From Pseudoips prasinana (lineage: Eukaryota > Arthropoda > Insecta > Lepidoptera > Nolidae), in contig OX621257.1 of NCBI GenBank assembly GCA_951640165.1, positions 16,875,201 through 16,939,200 on the forward strand: DNA of 64,000 nt, written 5' to 3'. The translations under genes and the position numbers were made by a program. How positions within the stretch are numbered: position 1 is the stretch's first letter; each line of letters starts with the position of its first letter. The notes under the pieces were generated by a model. The model saw nothing but the letters and a program-made list of their open reading frames with translations, was not told the origin of the DNA and made no database searches. Below, piece after piece: positions 53,156 through 63,908 of this stretch.

Positions 53156-53767
53156 TAATTAAATGTTTAAATTCGCCATAATTAAATCTGTGTAACACAT
53201 CCAGTGCTCAGATATCAGGGATAGCCAACCCGCGGCCTAAAATAAGACATCGGACTCTCCACTCATATTTATTTTTATTTATTTATTTATGATTATTTGC
53301 ATGGCCCGCGCTTCATGTGACAGGCCAGGCGCTATTGTTTTCCAAAATAATAACGTGATATGGCGCTACGATATATCTTTTTTACCTTATTTTTTATCTT
53401 TGTTTTTTCTTGTACACCGTCACGAAACCCTTAGTGTGCCCTTAAGGCGGCCATGTATAAATTTTCGATCGTATTTTATACAGAAATGGCGTTTCAATAG
53501 GTTTAATAATAATAACAGTTTGAGTGACCGTCGAATGGACACGTCTGGAATGAGAGATTGTTCTCACGACGTTGCGAATAAATATTGTTAGGAAATGTCA
53601 TTATAGAAATAAATATATGACTAGTGACAAATCAGTTTAAGAAATCTTTTGTAATATTAGCATCATTATCATGTCAGTTGGATGACGTCCACTGCTGCTC
53701 AAACCTACCTAAAAATGGGGAGATATATCATAGTCAATAGGCTTAGAAGTAGCATTCTTTCTTTCTT
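53156..53767. other. Unassigned, with a short RTE-like 3' end
   Basis: A minus-strand RTE-like tail remnant at about 53660-53705 (CATCATTATCATGTCAGTTGGATGACGTCCACTGCTG). The remainder is unassigned. Confidence 0.4.
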
Positions 53768-53998
53768 TATCGTATGGGCAGTGATTACCCTGGTGTCCGA
53801 GTTGTCCAAACCGCCCAGTAAGCCTCTGACATGGCTCACCGACTAATATCTCATGACAGCAACTGAGACCTACAGCTTAACGTGTCCTCCAAAGCACGGA
53901 GACGTTCAGAAATTAAAACACTTTAACGCTCACCCATCTGAGCACATGGCTAGGTGCTTTACTTCGCCGATCACTTACGTACCGGCGATTGCTTCTGG
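53768..53998 (-). mobile_element. 5S-rRNA-derived SINE
   Basis: ATCGTATGGGCAGTGATTACCC, ACCGCCCAGTAAGCCTCTGACATGGC, CTCCAAAGCACGGAGACG, then the 5S-like head reversed (CACCCATCTGAGCACATGGCTAGGTGCTTTACTTCGCCGATCAC). Confidence 0.65.
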
Positions 53999-55954
53999 CC
54001 ATGAGCATTGGCGATTGCAGAGTCAGTACTGCATTTCCTCTGGTGGGTATTCCTTTGGAATGGCTTCTACACCCCCACGGACATTCCTCACCATCTCCAT
54101 AAATTATGGTAATATACAGATACATGTAAAAGCTAGAACATATATTAATTTAAATTCGCAATGAAAATGACAAGTTAAATGCCGTTACATCAATTAGATG
54201 TGGCTAGATTGTACAAGATAATTATAAATATATCTACCACAGTAAATAACTGGAATTTAAATCGTAAAATAAAACAGGTAAATAGTTGTGTGTCGTAGCC
54301 ATTTTGTTTTCAGAAGTTCAAACGACGACTTAATAAACTGCGAGACACGATGGCCAGCAATTGCTACAACGAGCAGATAATTAAGCTACAATAATATCCA
54401 CCAACATCTTGCACCTTCTTCTAATTGGACACTCAAAGCGTAAACACATCTCAACTGTAAAACAATATCTTTAAAAGCCAAAATCCATTGGCACGAACTC
54501 CAAAATAAAGTACAATTTAAAACGGAAAGCCTTTACAATATAGTTGATATTGATAATCCAATATTATCGCACGATAATACCACTTAACGCAGAATTAAGA
54601 TGGCAGCCACCACAATAAATACTGTTAAAATACCACAAAGCGGCATAATTAGCCACCACACAGGGTGGATTTAGAAATATGCAGCCGAAACTCCATAAAT
54701 CCAATTACACGTGAATTAATTCGAATAATACGCAGCCATCTTCTTTTTCAAAAGAATAAACAAATCGCGTAATGTTTTTTTTTTATCCGCTCTAAAGCGT
54801 CTTTTATAACCATAAATAACGCTAATGGTTCTGTATATTTAAATTTCAAAAAAGGTAAAACAAACATTGTAGATAAAATATAGGAAAGATGGGTATGCGA
54901 TAGTTTTATACACTTTCTAATTAAGAAGTTTAGCACTTGTTGTAAATTGTTGATGTTTGTTATTTTAATTTAATTTCAGTCTGTGTTTTAATAATGGAAC
55001 GTAAACATTTTTTAAGGACAGCAATTCCCATTATACGATGTAGTGTTGCTGGATTAACGTTGAAATGCGGCATATCCTTTGCATTTTTTGTTAATTCGTA
55101 GCGGGCAGGTAATGAATCGCCCGCCGCCGCCTCGTGTCCTCAATAAATACTGGCTACTGGTTAATTGAAACATTATAAAGGCGATCTTATCGCCGCCCGA
55201 GCAAAGACACCGCGGACAGAACGGGCCTGATATGTTTTAGGAATGGGTCGAATATTTTTTTCTTTTTCTTGAAATTTTTAATGCAGGAACTTCTTAGAAT
55301 TTTTGTATCTGTTAGTGAAACATAAGTAACTTATATAGAGTAGCTTCAATGGATAGTTATTCTCGGTTTAGTTATATTAGGAAGTGGAGCCACCCACAAA
55401 AACACGACTCAATGGGTAACAATGCACTAACTTATACAATAAGTTATCAAAACAAAAACAATGAACACTTCTCTTAACAAGCCACCGTGCAAAAGGGGTA
55501 CCAACTTATATTCTCTTTCGGCAAGACTCTTATTTCAACGGTTGAAGCGTTGAAAATTCAAATTTTCAAATGGGGAATAAGTTTGTCGCTTTCGAAGGAT
55601 AGCTAGTTTAAGCTGATCTGTGTTCATTGGTAGGAGGTATTTTGTTAGAGGTCTGGTTGTATTGGTTGTCGAGTTATAGTGTTGCGATAGCCGGTGCGAG
55701 GCGGCGGCGGCGCGAAGAGTTTGCAGCATATATTCTAATAGGCTATTAACATATAATGCCACTGATTGGACGGATGCAAGCGGCAGATGTGACATCGTAT
55801 GCGACTGCTGGCGCCGCAAACATTTTGGTAATACATTTTATATTTTTAGTTTGTGCCTCGTCTGACAAGTCCTAACCTCGGTTCCTTAGAAGACTAAAAG
55901 AAAATGAGCTTAGTTAGCGTCTACGACATCTTGTTTTTTTGCACATGTGACTGC
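53999..55954. other. Unassigned; two GC-rich patches
   Basis: No recognised repeats or frames. GC-rich patches at about 55100-55225 (GCCCGCCGCCGCCTCG; GATCTTATCGCCGCCCGAGC) and 55690-55715 (GCGAGGCGGCGGCGGCGCG) stand out from AT-rich surroundings. A TGATTGG (inverted CCAAT) lies near 55760. They may be regulatory or first-exon DNA of an unseen host gene; nothing proves it. Confidence 0.35.
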
Positions 55955-56165
55955 TCGAGTAGTACAGTGGCTAAGGTAGACTCACCTCGCTGCTACTTTC
56001 GCGCCCTAGGCATTTGGTTTCGATTCCCGTACAGGACAACTATTTGTGTGTCCAATATACTTATAGTTGTTCTGATTTTGGTAGTGCGTGAACGTCCGTG
56101 AACTGTATGTTCGTATGTCCTTCGTGATTCACAGATTGATTTCACTGATGCGGGAATCGACTTTT
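55955..56165 (+). mobile_element. SINE C, diverged
   Basis: AGTGGCTAAGGTAGACTCACC and GGTTTCGATTCCCGTACAGG (box B), ACAACTATTTGTGTGTCC, GTTGTTCTGATTTTGG. Confidence 0.6.
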
Positions 56166-57687
56166 TATGTAGGTATTGTATCTAGTATCTTAGTCCTTTT
56201 TTAAGTACTTATTGTATATGACCACTAAAACACTTTGTAGAGAAATAAGTCTAAAAGTATACCTATGAGCAATATTGTTTATTATTTTACAAATTAATAA
56301 AAACTTATTATGTATATAGTTTTGGCTTGTCTGCCAGAATAAAACATATTTCAAACTGTTGATGGCCCCTGAATCTGCGATGGCGCGCGATACGGTAGCA
56401 AATAGCGCTACTTTCTCGCGATTCACCTTTCCTCACACTAGCTACTTCTTTAACTAACCCTTATTAACTTATAAATTACCCTATATCGATGGAAAACCAA
56501 CCCTAAGCTTATACGATAAGAAGCTGATTTAACTTTCGTACATTCGACGTCATATGATCTTTCAGAAACAACGCAATTTAAAATCTGTAAACTCGCATTT
56601 AATTTCCAAAACATCCCAAGTAGAGAATAATTCAAACAAAAATAACCCTTATCGCATGCAATTACATTCCAAATTCAAATTATATGTAAGACAACTGCCT
56701 GCCAACCGCAATAGACATGATCGTTTAAACGTCCAAAGAAAATTGAACTTAAAGTCAACGTGTTAAAGTGTTTGTTTGTTTTGTACGACTATCTTTTTAA
56801 TATTAGGGTTGGTATGCATGAAGAGCGACACACGAACGTATTGTAGTGCAGTTCCATGCACTACGCTTTGTACACCTAAATAAGGGGTGATCACTGTTGT
56901 GGAAACGGCTCCTTGTTAATAAAAACATTAACATAAATAAAGAATGCTTTACAGTTAGTTCCCATTGTAAAGGGTAAATAGCACCGGAACTCTGGAAGGT
57001 GATGGAGATCAAGAGATTATCAATCATTCAAGCAAACTCCCTTTTTGGGGTCATAGGCTAACGCAGCCGTAGATAACCCCTAGATAGTGAGGTTATAAAT
57101 AAAATAATAAATAAAAAAGGTTTTTATTCACATAGCCTTCAAAAAAGCGCTTGCAAATAGTCAGAACATGTTTGTAGTAATATAGTTAAGTAGGTATACA
57201 TAATATTTAGTTGTATTATATAATGTTTAGTTACATATTATAGATATTTAGATACACGGATTGTTAAAACATTTCTAAAATTTATTTTATAATAGTAATG
57301 ATATTAGCTAGCTTGTATTAAGTTATTGTCCAGGAGATTATGTTTAGGTTTGATTATCGAAATTTATTTAGTTACATACCTAACATAATACACTCGATTG
57401 TAGTGTGTAGTGTATTGTTAAAGTACCAAGTGGACATAAATAGGAAGAGTCAGCAATGTTTGCGGGTGTGTGTTGCAAGCAACATAGGCTACGGGGACCG
57501 CTTAAAATCAGGTGATCTGTATGGTCGTTTGCTTACGTGGTAGGATGAGAAAATAAATCTTAGATACAATTGAGAACATAAACTTCCTTATTCGGATAAA
57601 AGTGTGTACACAATCTCATATAAACCTACTTCAAAAAAGGTATATACTTAATTATATACTAATGCAGCCCAACGCCGTGGACTTTAC
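56166..57687. other. Unassigned AT-rich
   Basis: No supported feature in about 1.5 kb. Small open frames (56190-56426 minus, 56554-56766 plus, 57340-57543 plus) show no domain. Confidence 0.35.
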
Positions 57688-57943
57688 CTCGGGCCTGTTG
57701 GCGTGGTTGGTCACGCCGTAGGTCGTGGATTCGATTCCCACCCAGGATAAATATTTGTGTGCATGAACATGTCTGTTTGTCCTGCCTGAGTCTGGGTGTA
57801 ATTATCTACATAAGTATGTACTTACAAAAGAAAAGTAGTACACGTAATATATCAGTTATCTGGTTTCCATAATACAAGCTTTACTTAGTTTGGGATCAGA
57901 TGGCCGTCTGTGAATAATTGCCCAGGATTATTATTATTATTAA
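57688..57943 (+). mobile_element. SINE B, full length
   Basis: GGCCTGTTGGCGTGGTTGGTCACGCC (part of the head deleted), GTCGTGGATTCGATTCCCACCC, body, AAGCTTTACTTAGTTTGGG and an ATT tail cut by the next element. Confidence 0.85.
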
Positions 57944-58253
57944 CTAGCTGTGCCCCGCGGTTTTACCCGCGTTAATTTTTATAAATTATCACAACTCCCC
58001 CCCCGTAGGTGATTGCATTATAATATGTAGCCTATATGTTGACCCGACCTCTTGCTATTCATGCAAAATTTGAATTAAATCCATGCAGTACTTTTTGAGC
58101 TTAGCCCGGACATACATACAGACAAACAGACAAAAATTCTAAAAACTATATTTTTGGCTTCGATATTAATTGCAGATCACGTCCCAAGTATCCTTTAAAA
58201 AAAATATTCAATGTACAGTTCTTACTTTCCTACGATTTTATTATATGTATAGA
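57944..58253 (-). mobile_element. Helitron-like element, 310 bp
   Basis: Minus strand begins TCTATACATATAATAAAATC at 58253 and ends AAACCGCGGGGCACAGCTAG at 57944. A and T flank it; it sits in the ATT tail of the SINE B. Confidence 0.8.
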
Positions 58254-58261
58254 TGTAATAA

Positions 58262-58505
58262 TGCAATAAAACCATCCCACTGTAGGGTAAAGGCCTCCAC
58301 GCTGCCTTACTGATGGTTGGCGGAGTTCACATCCCATCATGACAATTTTGGAGAACTCTCAGACATGAAGGTTTCCTCACGATGGTTTTCTTTACCGTTT
58401 TAAATACGAGATAATTAATTTCTAATACGCACATGAACTACAAAAATCTCTGCCTTGGGTTTGAATACCACAGACCACGGTTCAACTATTTCAGTTACTT
58501 ATCAG
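58262..58505 (-). mobile_element. SINE-like repeat, diverged
   Basis: CATCCCACTGTAGGGTAAAGGCCTCC, AGGTTTCCTCACGATGGTTTTC, ACACGCACATGAAC-type phrase and a TTGGGTTTGAATACCACAG box B-like block. It resembles a common lepidopteran SINE on the minus strand. Confidence 0.45.
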
Positions 58506-58535
58506 CAGTCTTGGATCTTAATTAGATTGTACCTA

Positions 58536-58720
58536 TCCTACTGATATCTTAAATGCGAAAGTTTGTGAGTATGGACGCATGGATGTTTGTTACTCTTGCA
58601 CGCAAAAACTACCGAACGGATTTTGATGTCAATTCGTAGTAATATAGGTTAGATATCCGAATAGCCAATAGGCTACAATTTATAAAGTTTAACGCGGGTA
58701 AAACCCTGGGGTACACCTAG
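58536..58720 (+). mobile_element. Helitron-like element, 185 bp
   Basis: TCCTACTGATATCTTAAATGCG start, body, AACGCGGGTAAAACCCTGGGGTACACCTAG end. Same family as the next copy, 10 bp downstream. Confidence 0.7.
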
Positions 58721-58730
58721 ATAATAATCA

Positions 58731-59005
58731 TCCTACTAATATTATGAATGCGGAAGTTTGTGAGTATGAACCTGTATATCAATGGTATGGATATATGGAT
58801 GTTTGTTACTCTTTCACGCAAAAACTACAGAACGGATTTTGATGAAACTTTGTTGTAAAATAGCTTATAAATCCGATTAACACATAGGTGATCATTTATA
58901 AAGTTTAACGGGGGTAAAACCGTGGGGCTGAGCTTATATATCCGATTAACACATAGACGGTAATTTATAAAGTTTAACGCGGGTAAAACCGCGTGGCACA
59001 TCTAG
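58731..59005 (+). mobile_element. Helitron-like element with duplicated 3' end
   Basis: TCCTACTAATATTATGAATGCG start. The 3' region (AATCCGATTAACACATAG...TTTATAAAGTTTAACG.GGGTAAAACC) occurs twice in tandem, the first ending TGGGGCTGAGC and the second GCGTGGCACATCTAG, followed by T. Confidence 0.7.
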
Positions 59006-59567
59006 TATAATAATAAATATCTTGGGATAACTAATTACGCATTAATAATATAAGTAGGATTTCCGTAAAGATAGGCCGCCATAGTTGCAATCGCATTTAA
59101 TAAAAAAATAAAACCAGAAATATAATATTACTAAACTCAGACCTTTTCCATATTTTCCGACTCAAGTCGTCGTGTGGGACTGAAATAATAGGCTTGCACT
59201 CTGGGAGGTATTGAGACATCAGCCGTATTAACTGAGTTCCCCCTCCTACCCTTCTTGCCTCCTCCCTCCTTAGCATACCAGTTGCCTTAACAAGACTTGT
59301 TAGGAATTAGAGGTTGTTATATATAATTAGGGACATGGGTATTGTATAAAAAGGTTTGCAGTTGTGTTTTTGTATTGTTATTCAAGAAATTAGGTAGATT
59401 GTATTAATCGAAGAGGATAGGGAGAGAAATAGTTTATTCGTAATTGACACAGACTTCATAAATATTGATACATATTACTTGGGTCTGAGGCTGCCTTGAG
59501 TCCATGATTCACAAGTACAAGTTAGAACGCAAGTAGAGCGATAGAAATATGACTTCATAAGTGCGGT
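59006..59567. other. Unassigned
   Basis: AT-rich; contains the LINE's left flank. No gene. Confidence 0.4.
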
Positions 59568-59577
59568 AAGTGTTATT

Positions 59578-60148
59578 GCGTTCGACAGGTACAATCGAAT
59601 GTATTATTTTGGCTCTCTCCCACTTTGTACATAAAGTCTGTTTCGGCAAGGAAGGCAACCCACAGCTGATATGCAGCGGGTTTGGCGGACTTGGCGGAAC
59701 AGCACGGCAATTGTGGAAGGCCAAGGGCGACGGTAGAGAGCGTATAGTTACCGTCGGCCAGACACATCATCCAAACTCTCCTCTAGTTGTAGCGGTTCTC
59801 CGTTCCACTAGAGATAGGAGGGGAAGGACGAGTGTGTGCATCTGTGTTTGCGCGTACACTTATGCACCTTAATATTTCCTGCGCACCTGACTGCTTCCGA
59901 ACATGGACTCCGATTACAGCAAAGTCCTGTGGCGATGGGGTGAGGTAGAGAGGTCTGGATTGATGCGAACCAGGCTTTGTCTGATGCCTGCACACGGGCG
60001 GTTCTGGGGGTGTATGTATGTACACCGTGGTCGCTTTCGCTCTGCGCATGGGGTGACAGAATGCATTCGGCAGCACCCAGGGTGACAAAGCAGCCCTATT
60101 TAGGGAGGTACTGCTTTCCCTGCTCAGCCAGGGAGGGGACTAGAAAAG
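59578..60148 (+). other. LINE 5' UTR
   Basis: No ORF1 is recognisable. Positions about 59725-59890 (AGAGAGCGTATAGTTACCGTCGGCC; CTGTGTTTGCGCGTACACTTATGCACC; TTCCTGCGCACCTGACTG) resemble the body of SINE D. It is the likely promoter region, but no element can be pinned down. Confidence 0.6.
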
Positions 60149-63100
60149 GTGTCCCAAAAAAATGCTCACCCCGACTTAAGAGAGGGTAGTAACCACGGCT
60201 GCCTCTGCATCTATTTCTATCGTGGTCGACGCTACACAAGTAATAAAAAGAAAACGCAACCATCATCCAATACTATGACATTCGGCGCGTGGAACGTTCG
60301 TACGCTTCTCGATAGTGATGCTAACGCCTGTCCTGAGCGAAAAACCGCTATTGTAGCTCGAGAACTTCGTCGCTATAATATAGATGTGGCTGCTCTCAGT
60401 GAAACACATCTCGCTGACGAAGGGGAGCTGGTGGAAGACGGTGGCGGGTATACTTTTCTGTGGAAAGGTACTGCTGCCTCTGAACCGCGGCGGTCGGGCG
60501 TTGGTTTTGCTATCAAAAACCACCTCTTAAAGCGTCTTCAGGAATATCCTGTGCACATTTCTGACCGCGTGACCACATTGCGCTTGCATCTTGAACACGA
60601 CAATTATCTTAATATCATCAGTGTCTATGCTCCAACGCTGGACAAGTCTGATGACAACAAGGACAAATTTTATGAGGAGTTGACACACTGTCTCGAGCGC
60701 GTACGCCCCAGTGAACAGATCTTACTACTGGGCGACTTTAATGCCAGAGTCGGGCGGGACTATGAAGCCTGGCCTAAAGTTTTAGGCAGACACGGAATAG
60801 GCAACATGAATAGTAATGGCAGGTTGTTGCTTAGTCTTTGTGCTCAATTCGATATGGCTATAACTAACACTATGTTCCGACTTCACGCCAAGCACAAGGC
60901 TACGTGGATGCACCCACGATCAAAACACTGGCATTTAATTGATTACGCAATCGTACGACAAAAAGATATTTCCCAAATCCAAATAACCCGTGTAATGCGG
61001 GGAGCACACTGTTGGACTGATCAGCGGCTTGTTGTCACCAAATTGAATCTCTGCTTACGTCGTCCCCGCAGATCAGGAAGAGTGAAGCTTGCGTGCTTAG
61101 ATGTAGATAAGCTTCAGAATCTCGGGACTAGACAACAGTTTGCACAAACTTTAGCTAGTACGCTCCCATCCCTACGAAACGGCGCGGAGGGGGTTGATGC
61201 AGAGTGGGGAGCTTTATCTTCTCATATTTTAGGCACTGCTCAAAATACTTTGGGTGTCAAAGTCCGTAAGAATGAGGACTGGTTTGATGAGAACGATAGG
61301 GTTCTTGCGGATGCAATCGGCAAACATCGTGTCCTACTTAGGAATGGTAGCAGAGAGAAGCAAGGTAGAGGCGCTGCAGAGATCAAAAAGAGTGACCTGG
61401 AGCTGCGAAAACTTTCTAGGGAAATAAAAAATCGGTGGTGGCAAGAAAAAGCTCGGCACATGCAGTGGCTCGCTGATACGAATCAGCTCGGAGAGTTCTA
61501 CGGTGAGGTTCGAAAACTGATTAGTACGAGGAATTCGCTGAAGGTCCCTTTGAAGCCCATGGACGGCAAAGGCCTTCTAGAATCTAAAGACGCTATAGTA
61601 AAGCGATGGGCTGAACACTTTAGTGCCCTACTTAATGTTGATCGATCAGCTGATCTAGAACACATCAGATCGATGCCTCAGATGTCAGTAGCAAGTCAGA
61701 TGAACGAGCCACTGTCACGCAATGAGATCGTTCTTGCCATAAAACAACAGCCAAATAAGCGTGCGGCTGGCATGGACTGCATACCGGGAGAATTGATCAA
61801 ATATGGCGGTGACGAGTTGCATTCAGCCTTTTATGAACTTTTTGTTCTTGTGTGGGAAACAGAACGCATTCCAGCAGACTTTAAAGTGTCTTGTATTTGT
61901 GCCCTATACAAGAGCAAGGGCGACCGTTCTGATTGCAACTCTTACCGCGGTATTTCACTTTTATCAGTCCCTGGAAAAGTCTTTGCCAGAGTATTACTAA
62001 ACCGCCTAATGACCCTATCTGAAAAGATTTTGCCGGAAACCCAGTTTGGCTTCCGACCTGACCGAGGCACTTGTGAGGCGATTTTCTCATTGCGTCAACT
62101 ACAAGAAAAGAGCCGTGAACAGGGGCGAAAGCTATACCTGTGCTTCGTTGACCTTGAGAAAGCCTTTGATAGTGTGCCTCGAGAAGCCCTCTGGATAGTA
62201 CTGGAAAAGTTAGGATGCACGGATAAATTTGTGAGACTCCTGAGACTCCTGCATGATGACATGGAGTGCTGTGTCTCTGTCGACGACGATCAGTCTGACT
62301 TCTTCCCCGTTACCTGTGGGGTGAAGCAAGGGTGTGTTCTTGCACCTACACTGTTCGCGTTGTACTTTGCAGTCGTAGTCCGTGAGGCCCTGCAATTATT
62401 TTCCGATGGAGTTCGCATCCGTTTCCGAACAGACGGCAATCTTTTTAATCTAGCCAGATTTAAGGCCCGCACCAAAGTTTCGTATGCAATGATCACTGAG
62501 ATCATGTATGCAGATGACCTGTGTTTCGTGGCGGAATCCCCAGATAGCCTGCAGCAATTGATGTCCAACTTTCACGAGGCTTGCCAAAAATTTGGTCTGA
62601 AGATCAGTGTCAAGAAGACGGAAGTTATGTCCTTGGACAATAACGGTCATGAGACACTGACCATGAAACTCGGTGAGGACTCGTTAAAGCAGGTTGATAA
62701 ATTCCGGTATCTGGGGAGCACATTAACATCGAAGTGCGACCTTGATGCTGAGATCAACGGCAGAATCGGTGCTGCTGCTGCAGCATTCGGCAAGCTGGAT
62801 GCCAAGGTCTTCCGTTCCCATAACCTCAAACTGGCTACCAAAATATCGGTATATACGGCAATAGTATTGCCCAACATCTTATACTCCGCCGAGACGTGGA
62901 CTGTATACCGTCGGCATATCCGCACACTAGACCAATTCCATCTTAAATGCCTGCGTAAAATACTTAAGATCCGATGGTCTGATCGTGTGCGTAACACTGA
63001 AGTGCTGCGACGAGCCAATGTTGGTGGCATTGAGGCTTACCTTATGCGGCGACAGCTTCGATGGTGCGGTCACGTGTCTCGAATGGCGGAGGAGCGAGTG

Positions 63101-63475
63101 GCTAAGCGTATCTTTTATTCCGAGCTGAAGGAGGGGAAACGAAAGCAAGGCGGACAGTTCCTCCGATATAAAGATGTGCAAAAACGCCATATGAAGAAAT
63201 GTGACATTGAGCCCTCGTTGTGGGAAAGGCTTGCGGCCGACAGATCTGATTGGAGAGCTCTAGTCAAAAACAAAGTTTTTGACTTTGAGGAGCATCGTCG
63301 GTCAGAGCTTGACTCTAGACGTGACGAACTGAAAGCCCGACCACCTGCGGCGATCAGTTATAATTTTAATAATGGTGTGCTCACATGCCCGCAATGTGCG
63401 CGGACCTTCTCAAATAAGATTGGCTACTGTAGTCATATGCGAGCACACCAACGACAACTATCTGTACGGAGTTGA
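60149..63475 (+). CDS. LINE ORF2: APE endonuclease, reverse transcriptase, C2H2 finger
   Basis: Multi-domain protein that would nick target DNA and reverse-transcribe its own RNA there. The 1,108-codon frame is uninterrupted; Met43 (60275, [12 protein letters not shown]) may be the functional start since residues 1-42 look like UTR. APE endonuclease at about 43-300: Asn49 in WNVRT, Glu85 in SETH, Asp196 and Asn198 in LLGDFNAR, Asp265 in HLIDY. In the last motif (WTDQRLV) residue 292 is Gln where families of this type normally have His, a catalytic position, so the nuclease may be weak or dead. RT at about 520-860: [20 protein letters not shown], Asp668 in [21 protein letters not shown], and YADD 787-790 intact. 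The C-terminal domain has [10 protein letters not shown] (970-979) and C-X2-C-X12-H-X3-H (Cys1080, Cys1083, His1096, His1100). Confidence 0.93.
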   Translation: MSQKNAHPDLREGSNHGCLCIYFYRGRRYTSNKKKTQPSSNTMTFGAWNVRTLLDSDANACPERKTAIVARELRRYNIDVAALSETHLADEGELVEDGGGYTFLWKGTAASEPRRSGVGFAIKNHLLKRLQEYPVHISDRVTTLRLHLEHDNYLNIISVYAPTLDKSDDNKDKFYEELTHCLERVRPSEQILLLGDFNARVGRDYEAWPKVLGRHGIGNMNSNGRLLLSLCAQFDMAITNTMFRLHAKHKATWMHPRSKHWHLIDYAIVRQKDISQIQITRVMRGAHCWTDQRLVVTKLNLCLRRPRRSGRVKLACLDVDKLQNLGTRQQFAQTLASTLPSLRNGAEGVDAEWGALSSHILGTAQNTLGVKVRKNEDWFDENDRVLADAIGKHRVLLRNGSREKQGRGAAEIKKSDLELRKLSREIKNRWWQEKARHMQWLADTNQLGEFYGEVRKLISTRNSLKVPLKPMDGKGLLESKDAIVKRWAEHFSALLNVDRSADLEHIRSMPQMSVASQMNEPLSRNEIVLAIKQQPNKRAAGMDCIPGELIKYGGDELHSAFYELFVLVWETERIPADFKVSCICALYKSKGDRSDCNSYRGISLLSVPGKVFARVLLNRLMTLSEKILPETQFGFRPDRGTCEAIFSLRQLQEKSREQGRKLYLCFVDLEKAFDSVPREALWIVLEKLGCTDKFVRLLRLLHDDMECCVSVDDDQSDFFPVTCGVKQGCVLAPTLFALYFAVVVREALQLFSDGVRIRFRTDGNLFNLARFKARTKVSYAMITEIMYADDLCFVAESPDSLQQLMSNFHEACQKFGLKISVKKTEVMSLDNNGHETLTMKLGEDSLKQVDKFRYLGSTLTSKCDLDAEINGRIGAAAAAFGKLDAKVFRSHNLKLATKISVYTAIVLPNILYSAETWTVYRRHIRTLDQFHLKCLRKILKIRWSDRVRNTEVLRRANVGGIEAYLMRRQLRWCGHVSRMAEERVAKRIFYSELKEGKRKQGGQFLRYKDVQKRHMKKCDIEPSLWERLAADRSDWRALVKNKVFDFEEHRRSELDSRRDELKARPPAAISYNFNNGVLTCPQCARTFSNKIGYCSHMRAHQRQLSVRS

Positions 63476-63542
63476 GGCAGTCGCCGTGACCGAAACCGGT
63501 CTGGAGTCATCATCATCATCATCATCAAGTGTTATTTAAAAA

Positions 63543-63670
63543 AGACTTGCCCCGTGCGAGTCGGACTCGCGCACGAAGGTTTCCTTAGGTACCATTATCT
63601 ATAAAAATGGAAATGAAATCACGTTTGTTCGATGGGAGCCCTCTTAAATATTTATTTTTAATCTGAATAT
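63543..63670 (+). repeat. Terminal part of GTGCGAGTCGGACTCGC repeat
   Basis: CTTGCCCCGTGCGAGTCGGACTCGCGCACGAAGG, then TGTTCGATGGGAGCCCTCTTAAATATT. A related segment in the opposite sense lies at about 63855-63905, so the intervening 5S-SINE may have split one element or two ends face each other. Confidence 0.6.
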
Positions 63671-63683
63671 AATATAATCTGTA

Positions 63684-63806
63684 TATGAGACGCTCATAGC
63701 TAGATGCTCTCACCGCACCGGTCCGTAAGCGATTGGCGTGGTTAAGCATCTAGGGTCGCGGTCAATTCATAGATGTGTGACCACCAAAGTGGTTTAATTT
63801 GTAAAA
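63684..63806 (+). mobile_element. 5S-rRNA-derived SINE, head only
   Basis: CTAGATGCTCTCACCGCACCGGTCCGTAAGCGATTGGCGTGGTTAAGCATCTAGGGTCGCGGTCAATTCATAGATGTGTGACC. The 5S-like half is clear; the downstream body is absent. Confidence 0.65.
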
Positions 63807-63908
63807 ATTAAATGTTATATTATATTCACATTAAAAATAAATATTTAAGGTAAAAGGGCTTAAAGTTACATACAACAAACGTGATTTCTTATCCATTTTT
63901 ATAGATAA

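Larger units (their letters stand above)
59578..63526 (+). mobile_element. Full-length APE-type LINE, 3,949 bp
   Basis: Flanked by an exact 10-bp target duplication AAGTGTTATT (59568-59577 and 63527-63536). The 5' UTR is 571 bp (GC-richer than the flank), followed by one 1,108-codon ORF, a 3' UTR of only about 30 bp and a (TCA)n tail (about 63507-63526). A single ORF, short 3' UTR and microsatellite tail resemble RTE-like organisation, but the C-terminal C2H2 finger does not fit the RTE copies in this window. I leave the clade open. Full length with a perfect duplication and an open frame means a recent insertion. Confidence 0.9.

Noticed and set aside
53853..54164. 103-codon open frame
   Set aside because: Most of it overlaps the 5S-derived SINE at 53768-53998 in an unrelated frame.
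60263..63190. Minus-strand open frames of 60-130 codons
   Set aside because: They are antisense shadows of the 1,108-codon LINE ORF2.
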